Of a stretch of DNA of 64,000 nt, positions 17,440 through 26,906 are shown in pieces. The translations under genes were made by a program, and so were the position numbers. Within the stretch, counting starts at the first letter, position 1. Every line of letters begins with the position of its first letter. Source of the stretch: Microbacterium sp. Nx66 (lineage in GTDB: Bacteria; Actinomycetota; Actinomycetes; Actinomycetales; Microbacteriaceae); the NCBI RefSeq assembly GCF_904066215.1, contig NZ_LR880474.1, forward strand, positions 186,001 through 250,000. The letters are read 5' to 3'. Under the pieces are notes generated by a model. That model saw only the letters and a program-made list of their open reading frames with translations. It was not told the DNA's origin and made no database searches.

Positions 17440-19199
17440 CCGACCTCACGCCCGTCCTGCAGGTGCAGGATCTCACCGTCTCCTACGGCGACGTCATGCC
17501 CGTCCAGGGCATCACGTTCGCGGTGCGGCCCGGTGAGCGCATCGGCCTCGTCGGCGAATCCGGCTCCGGCAAGTCGCTCACGGCGCTGTCGATCATGCGG
17601 CTGAACGACGGGGCGACCCTGGGCGGCAGCATCCGGCTGCGCGACCGCGAACTGCTCACGCTGAGCCCGCGGGAGATGACCCGCGTGCGCGGAGGCGAGA
17701 TCGCGATGGTCTATCAGGACCCGATGTCGTCGCTGAACCCGGTCCGCACGATCGGGCACCAGCTCGTGGAGGCGATCCGGCTGCACGACCGGGTCTCGGC
17801 GGCGGCCGCCCGCGCGCGGGCCGTCGAGCTGCTGACCGAGGTCGGGGTGCCGCTGCCCGAGGAGCGTCTGGGCCAGTACCCGCACGAGTTCTCCGGCGGG
17901 ATGCGGCAGCGCGTCATGATCGCGATGGCCATGTCCTCCCGGCCCGCCGTGCTCATCGCGGACGAGCCGACCACGGCCCTCGACGTGACGACGCAGTCCC
18001 GGATCATCGACCTCCTCGATCGGCTCGCGGAGGACCACGGGACCGCGGTCGTGCTCATCACGCACGACCTCGGCGTCGCCGCCGGGTTCTGCGAGCGCAT
18101 CCACGTGATGCGGCACGGGCGCGTGGTCGAGGAGGGGCCGGTCGACCGCATCTACACGGCCCCGGAGCATCCGTACACGCAGGCGCTGCTCGGCGCGGTC
18201 GTCGACCTCACGGTGGACGTGCAGCAGCCCATCCGCACCGCCGCGGAGGTGCTCGAACGCGGGACGGAGCCGCTCGCCGAGGCCGGGTCGATCAGCGCGG
18301 TGGATCGGGCGCGGGAGTCCGGCGACGTGCTGGTGGACGTGCAGGGCGTCTCGAAGGTGTTCACGCTCGGCTCCGGGCGCCGGGTGACCGCGGTCGACGA
18401 CGTGTCGTTCCAGATCCGGCGCGGCGAGACGGTCGGGCTCGTCGGCGAGTCGGGCTCCGGCAAGTCGACCGTGTCGAAGGCCGTGCTCGCGCTCGGCGGC
18501 ATCGACGGAGGCACGGTCGTCTTCGACGGGCAGCGCCCGCACGACCTCCGCGGCGAGGAGCTGCGGCGGCTGCGCAAGCGCATGCAGATGGTGTTCCAGG
18601 ACCCGTTCTCGGCCCTGAACCGGCGGCAGACCGTCGCGCAGATCATCGAGGCGCCGCTGCGCGCCCACGGCATCGGCACCCGGGCCTCCCGCGCCGAGAA
18701 GGTGCGCGAGACCATGCACCGCGTGCGTCTGGACGAGGAGTTCGCGCACCGGCTGCCGCGCTCGATGTCCGGCGGGCAGTGCCAGCGCGTGTCCATCGCC
18801 CGGTCGCTCGTGCTCGAGCCGGAGTTCCTCGTGCTCGACGAATCGGTGTCGGCGCTCGACGTGTCGATCCAGGCGCAGGTTCTCAATCTGCTGCGGGAGC
18901 TGCAGGCGGAGCTCGGCCTCACCTACCTCTTCATCAGCCACGACCTGGCGGTGATCCGGTACATGTCCTCGACGGTCGCCGTGATGCAGCAGGGCCGCAT
19001 CGTCGAGATCGGGGCGCGCGACGCGCTCTTCGCGAACCCGCAGCACGAGTACACGCGCGGGCTCATGGCGGCGATCCCCATCGCCGACCCGGTCCTCGAG
19101 CGCCGACGGCGCGCGGAGGCCGCGGCGCTCTGGCAGGCCCAGGGCGGGCAGACGGGCGCGGTCCCTGCCGCGCTCGCAGGACGAGGAGGACGACGATGA
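17436..19199 (+). CDS. Fused dipeptide-type ABC ATPase (DppD-DppF fusion)
   Basis: A 587-residue protein with two complete ATPase domains in one chain. Each has Walker A GESGSGKS, a FSGGMRQR or MSGGQCQR signature, a Walker B (LIADEP, LVLDES) and the family's C-terminal YTQALLGAV or YTRGLMAAI tail. One gene thus supplies both ATPases of the importer. The ATG overlaps the DppC stop and the stop overlaps the next start. Confidence 0.93.
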   Translation: MTDLTPVLQVQDLTVSYGDVMPVQGITFAVRPGERIGLVGESGSGKSLTALSIMRLNDGATLGGSIRLRDRELLTLSPREMTRVRGGEIAMVYQDPMSSLNPVRTIGHQLVEAIRLHDRVSAAAARARAVELLTEVGVPLPEERLGQYPHEFSGGMRQRVMIAMAMSSRPAVLIADEPTTALDVTTQSRIIDLLDRLAEDHGTAVVLITHDLGVAAGFCERIHVMRHGRVVEEGPVDRIYTAPEHPYTQALLGAVVDLTVDVQQPIRTAAEVLERGTEPLAEAGSISAVDRARESGDVLVDVQGVSKVFTLGSGRRVTAVDDVSFQIRRGETVGLVGESGSGKSTVSKAVLALGGIDGGTVVFDGQRPHDLRGEELRRLRKRMQMVFQDPFSALNRRQTVAQIIEAPLRAHGIGTRASRAEKVRETMHRVRLDEEFAHRLPRSMSGGQCQRVSIARSLVLEPEFLVLDESVSALDVSIQAQVLNLLRELQAELGLTYLFISHDLAVIRYMSSTVAVMQQGRIVEIGARDALFANPQHEYTRGLMAAIPIADPVLERRRRAEAAALWQAQGGQTGAVPAALAGRGGRR

Positions 19200-21412
19200 C
19201 CACCATGGATCAGGAGACGGGGCCCTCGACGGACGCCGCGGGCGCCGGCGCGGCGGTGCGGTCGACCGGCCGCCGCGCGCTCATGGCCGGGCTCGGCGCG
19301 GTCGCGCTCGGCACGGCGGGCGTTCTCGCGAGCACCGCACCGGCGCAGGCCGCGCCGGTCGCCGCCGGCGCCAAGGACGTCACGCGAGCGGAGTCCGTCG
19401 CCGACCTGGCCCGTCTCCGCGCCCGCAACGGCGAGGTGGCGGTCGTCGCCGGGTACCGGAAGCCCGGCGACGCCGGACTGCTCGTGTACGTGGGCAGCGA
19501 GAACGCGAAGACCAAGGTCAACGGCGGCACCGTGATCGCGGGGAAGCACGACACCCGGTGGGTGCTGCAGCACGACGGCACCGTCGACTTCCGGGTCTTC
19601 GGTATCACAGGACCGGAGAAGCCGGCCGACGATGCGCTCGCGGCGATGGTGAACGATCCCCGCATCCGCCGCATCGAGGCGAGCACCGACCTCCTGTTCC
19701 GGCGTCGGCATCGCTTCACCCGGTCGTACGTCGAGATCGACTTCGGCGGACACGTCATCACGACGGACGGCATCGAGAAGAACACCCACGACAACCCGTT
19801 CGGTGCCGTGATGTTCTTCACCGGAGTGCCGAAGGACGTCACGGTCGAGCACGCGCTGGCCGAGGCCTGGCCGGAGTTGACCGACGCGGTCGCCGTGCCG
19901 GACGCGTCCCGGTTCCCCGTGGACTCGTGGTGGGCGGTGCAGTGCGACCCCGTCGCCGGAGGAGGGGCTGATGAGCGCGAGCTGCAGCGGTTCGTGCAGG
20001 TGACGCAGCAGATCGACGGCACCCACATCCGCATCGATTACCTCAACGGCTGGCCGCTCGACACGGGGCGGAAGCTCATCTGGCGGCAGATGGCACCGGT
20101 CGCGGGCGTGCGGATCGCGAACATGCGGTTCCTCGGTGCCGGTCCCTTCGACGGTCCCACCGACGGCTCCTTCCCCGACTCTCGCGAGCTCACCGGCTCC
20201 CACCCGATCGCCTTCGAGTACGCGATCCACTGCGACGTCGCCGACGTGCACGCGAGCCGCACCTGGTGGCCCGTGATCATGCGGCGGTGGAACACGCACT
20301 TCACGACGGAGCGCTGCTCGGTCGAGAACCCGCCGACGGTGTTCTACGGCGGTGCGGGGTACCTGACGCAGCAGATCTACAGCCTCTACGGCCGGGTGAG
20401 CGACTGCACGTCGTCGAACGCCCGGCACCTGAACGACCTCACCGCCAGCGCCTACTGCCTCGTCGAGAACTGTCATGGCGACGGCGACGACCAGGGCGGC
20501 AATCCCTTCACCACGCACGGCCAGTACGAGCACGACCTCACCTTCATCGGCAACTCGGGGCTGATGGACATCGCCAACTCCGGCGCGCAGTGGGGCACGG
20601 CCGCCAAGCGCATCACGGTGCGCGATCACGTCTGCTCCTGGTTCGTCGCCGGGACGAAGATCAGCGATCTGACGCTGGAGAACGTACGCGTGATCGGCCG
20701 CTCGACCTTCGACCCGCAGGCGACCATGACCATCAACGCCGACGGTGCGCAGGTGCGAGGGTGCACCGCGGGACTGTTGGCGATCGGCCAGCGGTCGCAG
20801 CGCTCGTCGCGGCCGACCGTCATCCAGGACTCCACCTTTGCGCTGCCCAAGGATCAGGTGCTCGTGCAGACCCCGGTCACGGCTCCCGTCCGCTTCGTGG
20901 ACTGCACGATCACCGGGATCGACGGGGTCAAGGCGCGCGGGTCTGGGCCGGTCGAGTTCGTGGACTGTCGTCTCAGCGGCCCGGCGGCCGGCGCCCCGTT
21001 CGAGGTCGGCGCATCGAAGGTGACGATCCGCGGCGGATCCGTGCGCGACGTGCGCCTGACCGCGACAGCGGTGCGGGATCAGCTCATCGCTCTGGACGGG
21101 GTCGAGCTGTCCACGGAGCGCGCGGACGGGGCTCTGCTCAGCAGGGCCGCAGGCGCCGGCATCGTCACCTGGCGGGTGAGCGGGGTGACCTCGACAATGC
21201 CGAAGGGCGCTGCCCACCTCGACATCGGCGCGGGCGTCAATCACGCCCGCGTCACCGGCAGCCAGTTCGTCGGCGGACGACTGCGGCTGGCGAACGGTTT
21301 CGCCGAGCCGTCGACGCTGCTCTACAGCGACACCGTCGAACGCGGCGTCGAGACCGCACTGCCGGAAGCCGGACCGCGCGTCGTCATCGCGGACGTGCTG
21401 GCGAGCGCGTGA
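19196..21412 (+). CDS. Exported right-handed beta-helix protein, paralogue of 8263
   Basis: A 738-residue secreted protein. The start on an ATGA overlap has GAGGAGGA upstream. The Tat-like signal STGRRALMAGLG ends near AQAAPV. It matches the protein at 8263 along its whole length, with shared GGAGYLTQQIY, NARHLNDxTASAYCLVENC and HVCSWFVA. Placed in the importer operon, it probably processes or binds the oligosaccharide outside the cell. A lyase or glycosidase activity cannot be assigned from the sequence. Confidence 0.75.
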   Translation: MTTMDQETGPSTDAAGAGAAVRSTGRRALMAGLGAVALGTAGVLASTAPAQAAPVAAGAKDVTRAESVADLARLRARNGEVAVVAGYRKPGDAGLLVYVGSENAKTKVNGGTVIAGKHDTRWVLQHDGTVDFRVFGITGPEKPADDALAAMVNDPRIRRIEASTDLLFRRRHRFTRSYVEIDFGGHVITTDGIEKNTHDNPFGAVMFFTGVPKDVTVEHALAEAWPELTDAVAVPDASRFPVDSWWAVQCDPVAGGGADERELQRFVQVTQQIDGTHIRIDYLNGWPLDTGRKLIWRQMAPVAGVRIANMRFLGAGPFDGPTDGSFPDSRELTGSHPIAFEYAIHCDVADVHASRTWWPVIMRRWNTHFTTERCSVENPPTVFYGGAGYLTQQIYSLYGRVSDCTSSNARHLNDLTASAYCLVENCHGDGDDQGGNPFTTHGQYEHDLTFIGNSGLMDIANSGAQWGTAAKRITVRDHVCSWFVAGTKISDLTLENVRVIGRSTFDPQATMTINADGAQVRGCTAGLLAIGQRSQRSSRPTVIQDSTFALPKDQVLVQTPVTAPVRFVDCTITGIDGVKARGSGPVEFVDCRLSGPAAGAPFEVGASKVTIRGGSVRDVRLTATAVRDQLIALDGVELSTERADGALLSRAAGAGIVTWRVSGVTSTMPKGAAHLDIGAGVNHARVTGSQFVGGRLRLANGFAEPSTLLYSDTVERGVETALPEAGPRVVIADVLASA

Positions 21413-21446
21413 CGGACGGCATCATGGACATCAGGGAGGACCACGC

Positions 21447-22835
21447 GTGAACGACACCGCAGCGGCGACGCACCTCGGAGACCGCATCCGCATCCCCCGC
21501 ACACGGGCGCGCATCGGCGTCGCCCGGCGCGACATCACCCCGCCCGTCGGCATCCGCGCCAAGAACTGGGGACCGGCCGACTGGGAGCGCTCCGAGGGGG
21601 CGCACCGGCCGTTCGAGCTGACCGCGCTCACGGTAGTGGCCGCGGACGAGCGGCCGCGGGTGCTGCTCGCGGTGGACGGCACGTGGTGGCGTCGAGTGGC
21701 CGACGAGCAGGGCGTGCGCGGGGCGATCCTCGACGGTCTGGGCCTCGAGCCCGATCAGCTCATGCTCTCCCTCTCGCACACCCACGCGGGGGCCGTGCTG
21801 TGCGCCGCGGACGCGCATCTGCCGGGCGGCGAGCTCATCCCCGGGTACCTGGAGGCTCTCGCTGCCGCGGGTGTCGCGGCCGGGCGCGAGGCGCTGGAGA
21901 CCGCGCGACCGGGACTGATCGAGTGGACCACGGGCACCTGCACCCTCGCGGCGGAGCGGGAGCTCGACCTCGACGGCCGCGCGCTCGTCGGCTACAACCC
22001 GCAGGGCACCGCCGACGACACGGTGACGATCGGCCGGATCAGCATCGACGGAGAGGTGCGGGCGACGCTGGTGAACTACGCCTGTCATCCGACGACCCTG
22101 GCCTGGCAGAACCGGGAGGTGTCGCCGGACTACGTCGGCGCGATGCGCGAGATCGTGGAGGCCGCCACCGATGCACCGTGCCTGTTCGTGCAGGGGGCCT
22201 CGGGCGAGCTGGCCCCGCGGGAGCAGTACACCGGCGACGTCGCGGTGGCCGACCGGCACGGACGTTCACTCGGGCACGCGGTGCTCGCGGCGCTGGACGG
22301 GCTTCCGGTGCCGGGCGAGGAGCTGACGCTGGACGGGGTCGTGGAGTCGGGTGCTCCGCTCGCGATCTGGACCGGGACTCCGGCGGACGGCGGCGAGGAG
22401 GCGGCGGGAGTCGTCTCGTCGGTCGAGCTGCCGCTGCGCGACCTGCCCACCCTGGACGAGCTCGCCGAGGAGTGGAAGGACATCGACCCCCGGTCGCGGG
22501 AGGAGCGTCTCGGACGGGCCCGGAACCTCCGCGACGGCTACATCGAGGGGCCGACCGTGTCGCATCCGGTGTGGGCCTGGCGGCTCGGTGACGCCGTGAT
22601 CCTGGGGCATCCGGGCGAGGCGTATTCCCGGCTGCAGACGACACTGCGGGAGCGGTTCCCGGAGACGCCGATCGTGGTCATGAACCTCACGAACGGTCCG
22701 GGCTTCGTGTACCTCCCGACCCGCGAGGCCTACGACCGCGGTGCCTATCAGTCCTGGCAGACGCCCCTGGCCCCCGGTGCCCTGGAGCTCCTGGAGGCCC
22801 ATGCCGTGTCGTTGGTGGCCGGACTGCGGGGGTAG
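21447..22835 (+). CDS. Neutral/alkaline ceramidase-like hydrolase
   Basis: A 462-residue protein with features of the neutral/alkaline non-lysosomal ceramidase N-terminal superfamily: ARRDITPPVG near the start, a probable metal-binding SHTHAG (~110), NYACHPTTL (~213) and an EAYSRL segment in the last third. The start is GTG 21447 with AGGGAGGA. No signal peptide is seen, so it is probably cytosolic. Members in sugar loci often have unknown amide or ester substrates, so ceramide is not implied. Confidence 0.6.
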   Translation: MNDTAAATHLGDRIRIPRTRARIGVARRDITPPVGIRAKNWGPADWERSEGAHRPFELTALTVVAADERPRVLLAVDGTWWRRVADEQGVRGAILDGLGLEPDQLMLSLSHTHAGAVLCAADAHLPGGELIPGYLEALAAAGVAAGREALETARPGLIEWTTGTCTLAAERELDLDGRALVGYNPQGTADDTVTIGRISIDGEVRATLVNYACHPTTLAWQNREVSPDYVGAMREIVEAATDAPCLFVQGASGELAPREQYTGDVAVADRHGRSLGHAVLAALDGLPVPGEELTLDGVVESGAPLAIWTGTPADGGEEAAGVVSSVELPLRDLPTLDELAEEWKDIDPRSREERLGRARNLRDGYIEGPTVSHPVWAWRLGDAVILGHPGEAYSRLQTTLRERFPETPIVVMNLTNGPGFVYLPTREAYDRGAYQSWQTPLAPGALELLEAHAVSLVAGLRG

Positions 22836-22840
22836 CCCCT

Positions 22841-22899
22841 TTCGAATCGCCCACTTTGCTCCATATCCGGCCGAAATCGAACCAGTTGCGCGATTCGAA
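22841..22899. repeat. Family B palindromic repeat, copy 1 (59 bp)
   Basis: Inverted arms TTCGAATCGC (22841-22850) and GCGATTCGAA (22890-22899) around a CCGGCCGAAAT core. The second copy, of identical length, is at 26843. Confidence 0.75.
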
Positions 22900-22910
22900 C
22901 CGGATAGAGT

Positions 22911-22920
22911 TGCTATAGCA
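22911..22920. promoter_or_regulatory. TGCTATAGCA operator, site 4 (SDR/dehydratase operon)
   Basis: A perfect palindrome 23 bp upstream of the SDR start. If TATAGC is the -10 element, transcription starts near 22926 and leaves a short leader with a GAGGAGA ribosome site. Confidence 0.72.
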
Positions 22921-22943
22921 AATCCCCGAGGTAGAGGAGAGAC

Positions 22944-23702
22944 ATGACCGCGCGCCCCGTCGCCATCGTCACCGGAGGCTCGGCCGGCATCGGCTGGGAG
23001 ATCGGACAGCGACTCTCCGCGGACGGCTACCTCGTCGTCGCGACCGACCGAGTCCCCGGGCTCACCGCGGGTGAGAACCCCGCCGAGATCCTGTGGCGGG
23101 AGCTCGACGTCACCGACCACGCCGCCGTCGACCGGGTCTTCGGCGAGATCGAGGCGGAGCTCGGGCCCATCGAGGTGCTCGTGAACAACGCCGGGATCCA
23201 GCGGCACCGCGGGATCGAAGACCTCACGTGGGATGAGTGGTCCACGGTCGTCGACGTGAACCTGCACGGGGTGTTCTCCGCGCTCCAAGCTGCAGGGAAG
23301 CGGATGCTCGACCGGGGCGAGGGCCGCATCGTCAACATCTCGTCCATCTCCTCGCGAGGCTCCGCGGGGCGGGCGCCGTATGCCACGACCAAGGCCGCCG
23401 TCATCGGCCTCACCTCCACGGCCGGAGCGGAGTGGGCGTCGCGGGGCGTGCGCGTCAACGCCGTGGCGCCCGGCTACGTCGACACCGGGGTGTTCCGGCA
23501 GGGCGTCGAGCAGGGGACGCTGAGTCTCGACACGATCCTGTCCCGCATCCCCGCGAAGCGCCTGGCCGACGCGAGTGAGATCGCCGCGGCCGTGAGCTTC
23601 CTCGTGTCGGACCAGTCGCGCTACATGAACGGTCAGACGCTGTACGTCGACGGCGGCTTCATGGTGGACTACGGCGTGCCCCTCGCGAAGAAGCCCGAAT
23701 GA
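22944..23702 (+). CDS. SDR family oxidoreductase (FabG-like)
   Basis: A 252-residue classical SDR: TGGSAGIG (10-17), NNAG (81-84), Tyr146/Lys150 and PGYVDT. In an operon with an enolase-superfamily dehydratase it is a good candidate for a sugar dehydrogenase or 2-keto-3-deoxy-sugar-acid dehydrogenase. Its stop overlaps the dehydratase start. Confidence 0.9.
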   Translation: MTARPVAIVTGGSAGIGWEIGQRLSADGYLVVATDRVPGLTAGENPAEILWRELDVTDHAAVDRVFGEIEAELGPIEVLVNNAGIQRHRGIEDLTWDEWSTVVDVNLHGVFSALQAAGKRMLDRGEGRIVNISSISSRGSAGRAPYATTKAAVIGLTSTAGAEWASRGVRVNAVAPGYVDTGVFRQGVEQGTLSLDTILSRIPAKRLADASEIAAAVSFLVSDQSRYMNGQTLYVDGGFMVDYGVPLAKKPE

Positions 23703-24775
23703 CCACCGTCGCCCGGATCGACACGGCCACGGCGGTCCTCCCCCTTCCGGCACCGCTGCAGCTCGGTGCGATGACGGTCACGCGACGGGAGTATTCCGCG
23801 GTGCAGGTGACGGCGGACGACGGCACCACCGGGGTCTCCTACTGCCTATCGCGCGAGGCCCCGATGGCGGAGATCCTCGAGCGCCTGGTGGCTCCGCACG
23901 CAGTGGGGCTCGACGCCGACGACCCGGCGGCCGCGTGGGACCGGATGCTCCGCGGCAGTGCGATCGTCGGACGGGTGGGGCTCGTGCGGCGGGCGATCGG
24001 TCTCGTCGACATCGCCCTGTGGGACATCGCGGCCCGTCGTGCCGGCGTGCCGCTGTGGACCCTGCTCGGCACCGGTGACGCCCCGCGGGAGGGGATGCTC
24101 GTCGCCGCGTATCCCTCTCCGCAGCGGACGCCGCGGGAGGTCGCCGATGAGGTGCTCGCGCAGGCGGACGGCTGGGCGCAGGTGAAGATCTCCCGCATTC
24201 CCGATCCGGCATACATGCGCGAACTGCTCGCGATCCTCGGCGCCGAGCTGCCGTCCGCGACCGGTCTCGTCGTGGACGTGGGCTTCGGCTGGCCCGATGC
24301 GGAGGCTGCAGTGGCGGAGGTCGCGCAGTGGGGCGACCCGCGCCTGGCCTGGCTGGAGGACCCGCTGCTCCCCGAGGACGCGGCCGGCGTGGCCCGGATC
24401 CGCCGGGAGACCGGATTGCCGGTGGCGGTGGGCGACGAGGTGACGGACCCCGCCGTGCTCCGGGCTCTCGTGGAGGTCGGCGAGGTCGATGCCCTCCGCC
24501 TCGACGTCGTCGCGATCGGCGGCATCACGCCCGCCAGGGAACTCATCTCCTGGGCGGCAGAGCGCGGCGTCCCGGTGTCCGGACACGTGTACCCCGAGGT
24601 CACGGCGCACCTCGGCATCCAGGTGGAGACCTTCGCCCGCGGGGTGAATCCCTACGACCCCGCGCCCTCGTTCGTGACGGGCGGTCCGGAGTTCGCCGGG
24701 ACCGTGACGCCGCCTGCAGCTCCGGGGCTCGGCTTCGGCCTCGATCCCGCCGTCTTCCGATTCGAGAGGGACTGA
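23699..24775 (+). CDS. Mandelate racemase/muconate lactonizing enzyme family dehydratase
   Basis: A 358-residue enolase-superfamily enzyme. Visible active-site residues: Lys163 (KIS), metal ligands Asp193, Glu220 (WLEDP) and Glu247 (GDEV), and a His296/Asp269 dyad typical of the mandelate racemase subgroup. Such enzymes dehydrate sugar acids to 2-keto-3-deoxy acids. The second lysine of a KxK motif is replaced by serine, as in part of the subgroup. Flanking SDRs and a regulon-linked FAH hydrolase suggest an aldonate or deoxy-aldonate substrate; the exact sugar is not deducible. Confidence 0.85.
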   Translation: MTTVARIDTATAVLPLPAPLQLGAMTVTRREYSAVQVTADDGTTGVSYCLSREAPMAEILERLVAPHAVGLDADDPAAAWDRMLRGSAIVGRVGLVRRAIGLVDIALWDIAARRAGVPLWTLLGTGDAPREGMLVAAYPSPQRTPREVADEVLAQADGWAQVKISRIPDPAYMRELLAILGAELPSATGLVVDVGFGWPDAEAAVAEVAQWGDPRLAWLEDPLLPEDAAGVARIRRETGLPVAVGDEVTDPAVLRALVEVGEVDALRLDVVAIGGITPARELISWAAERGVPVSGHVYPEVTAHLGIQVETFARGVNPYDPAPSFVTGGPEFAGTVTPPAAPGLGFGLDPAVFRFERD

Positions 24776-24776
24776 C

Positions 24777-25580
24777 ATGACAGACTCCCCGCGTAGCGTG
24801 GTGGTGACCGGCAGCGGCAAGGGCATCGGGCGCGCGGTCGCCGAGCGGCTCACCGCCGACGGCTGGATCGTGGTCGGGCTCGAACGCTCGCCCGGCTCCG
24901 GGACCGTCGAGGACGGCATCGTCGCCGAGGTGGTGCTCGGCGACGCCTCCGACCGCACCGCCCATCAGCGCGCGGCCACCGCGGCACGCGCCAGGGCACC
25001 GCTGGCCGGCTGGGTGAACAACGCCGGCATCACGAAGCGCACGCCGCTGCACGAGCTCGACGAGACGGTCGTGCGCGAGATCGTCGACATCAACGGCTTC
25101 GGCTACCTCTGGGGCTGCTCGACGGCCGTGTCCGCGTTCCTCGATCAGGGCGAGGCGGGCGCGATCGTGAACATCGGGTCGATCCACGGTCGATCGAGCT
25201 TCGTGGACCACGCCGCCTACGAGTTCACGAAGGGCGGCATCGACGCCCTGAGCCGCAGCGTCGCGGTGACATATGGCGGATTGGGCATACGGGCGAACAC
25301 CGTCGCGCCGGGCGGCGTGCGCACTCCGCATCTGGAGGCACAGATCGCCAGGGCCGCCGACCCCGAGGCGGAGGAGCGGCTGCTCGCGGAGGGCCCGCCG
25401 ATGGGACGCATCGCCCGCGCGGAGGAGGTCGCCGCGGTGACGGCGTTCCTGCTCTCCGACGAGGCCCCCTACCTCTCCGGCCAGTCCATCGCGGTCGACG
25501 GAGCCTGGACCGCGTCGTTCGGGGACATCGCGCTCGATCCCGCGCTGCGGGAGCGGTTCGACGCGCCGCCCGCTCCCTGA
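24777..25580 (+). CDS. SDR family oxidoreductase
   Basis: A 267-residue SDR: TGSGKGIG (11-18), NNAG (81-84), Tyr148/Lys152. It starts one base after the dehydratase stop, so it is in the same operon. Candidate for oxidation of the 2-keto-3-deoxy acid, or of the sugar itself, as the partner of the SDR at 22944. Confidence 0.88.
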   Translation: MTDSPRSVVVTGSGKGIGRAVAERLTADGWIVVGLERSPGSGTVEDGIVAEVVLGDASDRTAHQRAATAARARAPLAGWVNNAGITKRTPLHELDETVVREIVDINGFGYLWGCSTAVSAFLDQGEAGAIVNIGSIHGRSSFVDHAAYEFTKGGIDALSRSVAVTYGGLGIRANTVAPGGVRTPHLEAQIARAADPEAEERLLAEGPPMGRIARAEEVAAVTAFLLSDEAPYLSGQSIAVDGAWTASFGDIALDPALRERFDAPPAP

Positions 25581-25640
25581 GCCCCACCACGCCGGTGTCC
25601 CTGGTCCGTGCGACGATCCGCTCGTCGACGGGAGAACGGG

Positions 25641-26837
25641 ATGCGCGGGGAAGCGACGGTTCTGCACGCCGACCTCGATGCGTTCTACGCCTCGGTCGAG
25701 CAGCGTGATGCGCCGGAGCTCCGCGGGCGCCCGGTGATCGTCGGCGGCGGGGTCGTGCTGGCCGCGAGCTATGAGGCGAAGGCACGGGGCGTCCGCACGG
25801 CGATGGGCGGCCGGCAGGCACGAGAGCTGTGCCCGGACGCCGTCGTCGTGCCGCCGCGGATGGAGGCCTACTCCGCGGCCAGCAAGGACGTCTTCCGCAT
25901 CTTCCGTGACACCACTCCGCTCGTGGAGGGTCTCTCGATCGACGAGGCGTTCCTCGAGGTCGGCGGTCTGCGTCGCATCGCCGGAACTCCCGAGGCCATC
26001 GCCGTGCGGCTGCGGGAGCGGGTGCGCGCCGAGGCGGGCCTGGCCATCTCGGTCGGCGTCGCCCGCACGAAGTTCCTCGCCAAGGTCGCGAGTGCGGTCA
26101 GCAAGCCCGACGGACTCCTCATCGTCGAGCCCGACCGGGAGGAGGAGTTCCTGCTGCCGCTTCCCGTCGAGCGGCTGTGGGGCGTCGGCGCCGTGACGGC
26201 GGAGAAGCTGCACCGGTACGGCATCCGCACGGTCGGCGAGCTCGCGGAGCTCGAGGCCGCGACGGCGGAGCGGATGCTCGGGAAGGCGACCGGAGCGCAC
26301 GTCCTTGCTCTCGCCCGCCTGCGGGATCCGCGCCCCGTGGACACGACGCGGCGCCGCGGGTCGATCGGGTCGCAGCGGGCGCTCGGGACCCGTCCCCGGT
26401 CGACCGACGAGCTCGACGTCATCCTCACCCAGATCGTCGACCGGCTCGCGCGGCGTCTCCGCGACGGCGGCCGCGTGTGCCGGACGGTCGTGCTGCGGCT
26501 GCGCTTCGGCGACTTCACGAAGGCCACCCGCTCGCGGTCGCTGCGAGCGCCGACCGACCGCACCGCCCTGCTGCTCGCCGTCGCCCGCACGCTCCTCGCC
26601 GCGGCGCAGCCCGAGATCAGCGGTCGCGGGCTCACTCTGCTCGGCCTCTCGTTCACCCAGCTCGATGCCGCGGACAGCGTCCCGCCCGAGCTGCCGATCG
26701 ACTGGGGCGACGAGTCCCGCCTCGATACCGTGCTCGACACGCTCCGTGACCGCTACGGCTCCGCCTCGGTCTCCCGCGCCGCCCACCTCGGCCGCGACCC
26801 CGGTTGGTCGTCCCCGGTGCTTCCGGAGCACCACTGA
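25641..26837 (+). CDS. dinB: DNA polymerase IV (Y-family)
   Basis: A 398-residue translesion polymerase. Catalytic acidic residues are visible: Asp11 in HADLDAFYASVEQ, and Asp101/Glu102 in SIDEAFLEV. The little-finger domain follows a helix-hairpin-helix region (LWGVGAVTAEKL). ATG 25641 has a GGGAGA ribosome site; an in-frame GTG at 25608 lacks one. It has no pathway link to its catabolic neighbours and is bracketed, with the SDR operon, by the two family B repeats. Confidence 0.93.
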   Translation: MRGEATVLHADLDAFYASVEQRDAPELRGRPVIVGGGVVLAASYEAKARGVRTAMGGRQARELCPDAVVVPPRMEAYSAASKDVFRIFRDTTPLVEGLSIDEAFLEVGGLRRIAGTPEAIAVRLRERVRAEAGLAISVGVARTKFLAKVASAVSKPDGLLIVEPDREEEFLLPLPVERLWGVGAVTAEKLHRYGIRTVGELAELEAATAERMLGKATGAHVLALARLRDPRPVDTTRRRGSIGSQRALGTRPRSTDELDVILTQIVDRLARRLRDGGRVCRTVVLRLRFGDFTKATRSRSLRAPTDRTALLLAVARTLLAAAQPEISGRGLTLLGLSFTQLDAADSVPPELPIDWGDESRLDTVLDTLRDRYGSASVSRAAHLGRDPGWSSPVLPEHH

Positions 26838-26842
26838 CCCCT

Positions 26843-26901
26843 TTCGAATCGCCTGACTGGTGCCATTTCGGCCGGAAATACAGCCGATCGGGCGATTCGA
26901 A
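26843..26901. repeat. Family B palindromic repeat, copy 2 (59 bp)
   Basis: Arms TTCGAATCGCC (26843-26853) and GGCGATTCGAA (26891-26901). It has the same length and core as the copy at 22841 and lies between the convergent ends of dinB and the NTF2-like gene. Confidence 0.75.
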
Positions 26902-26906
26902 GCGGG

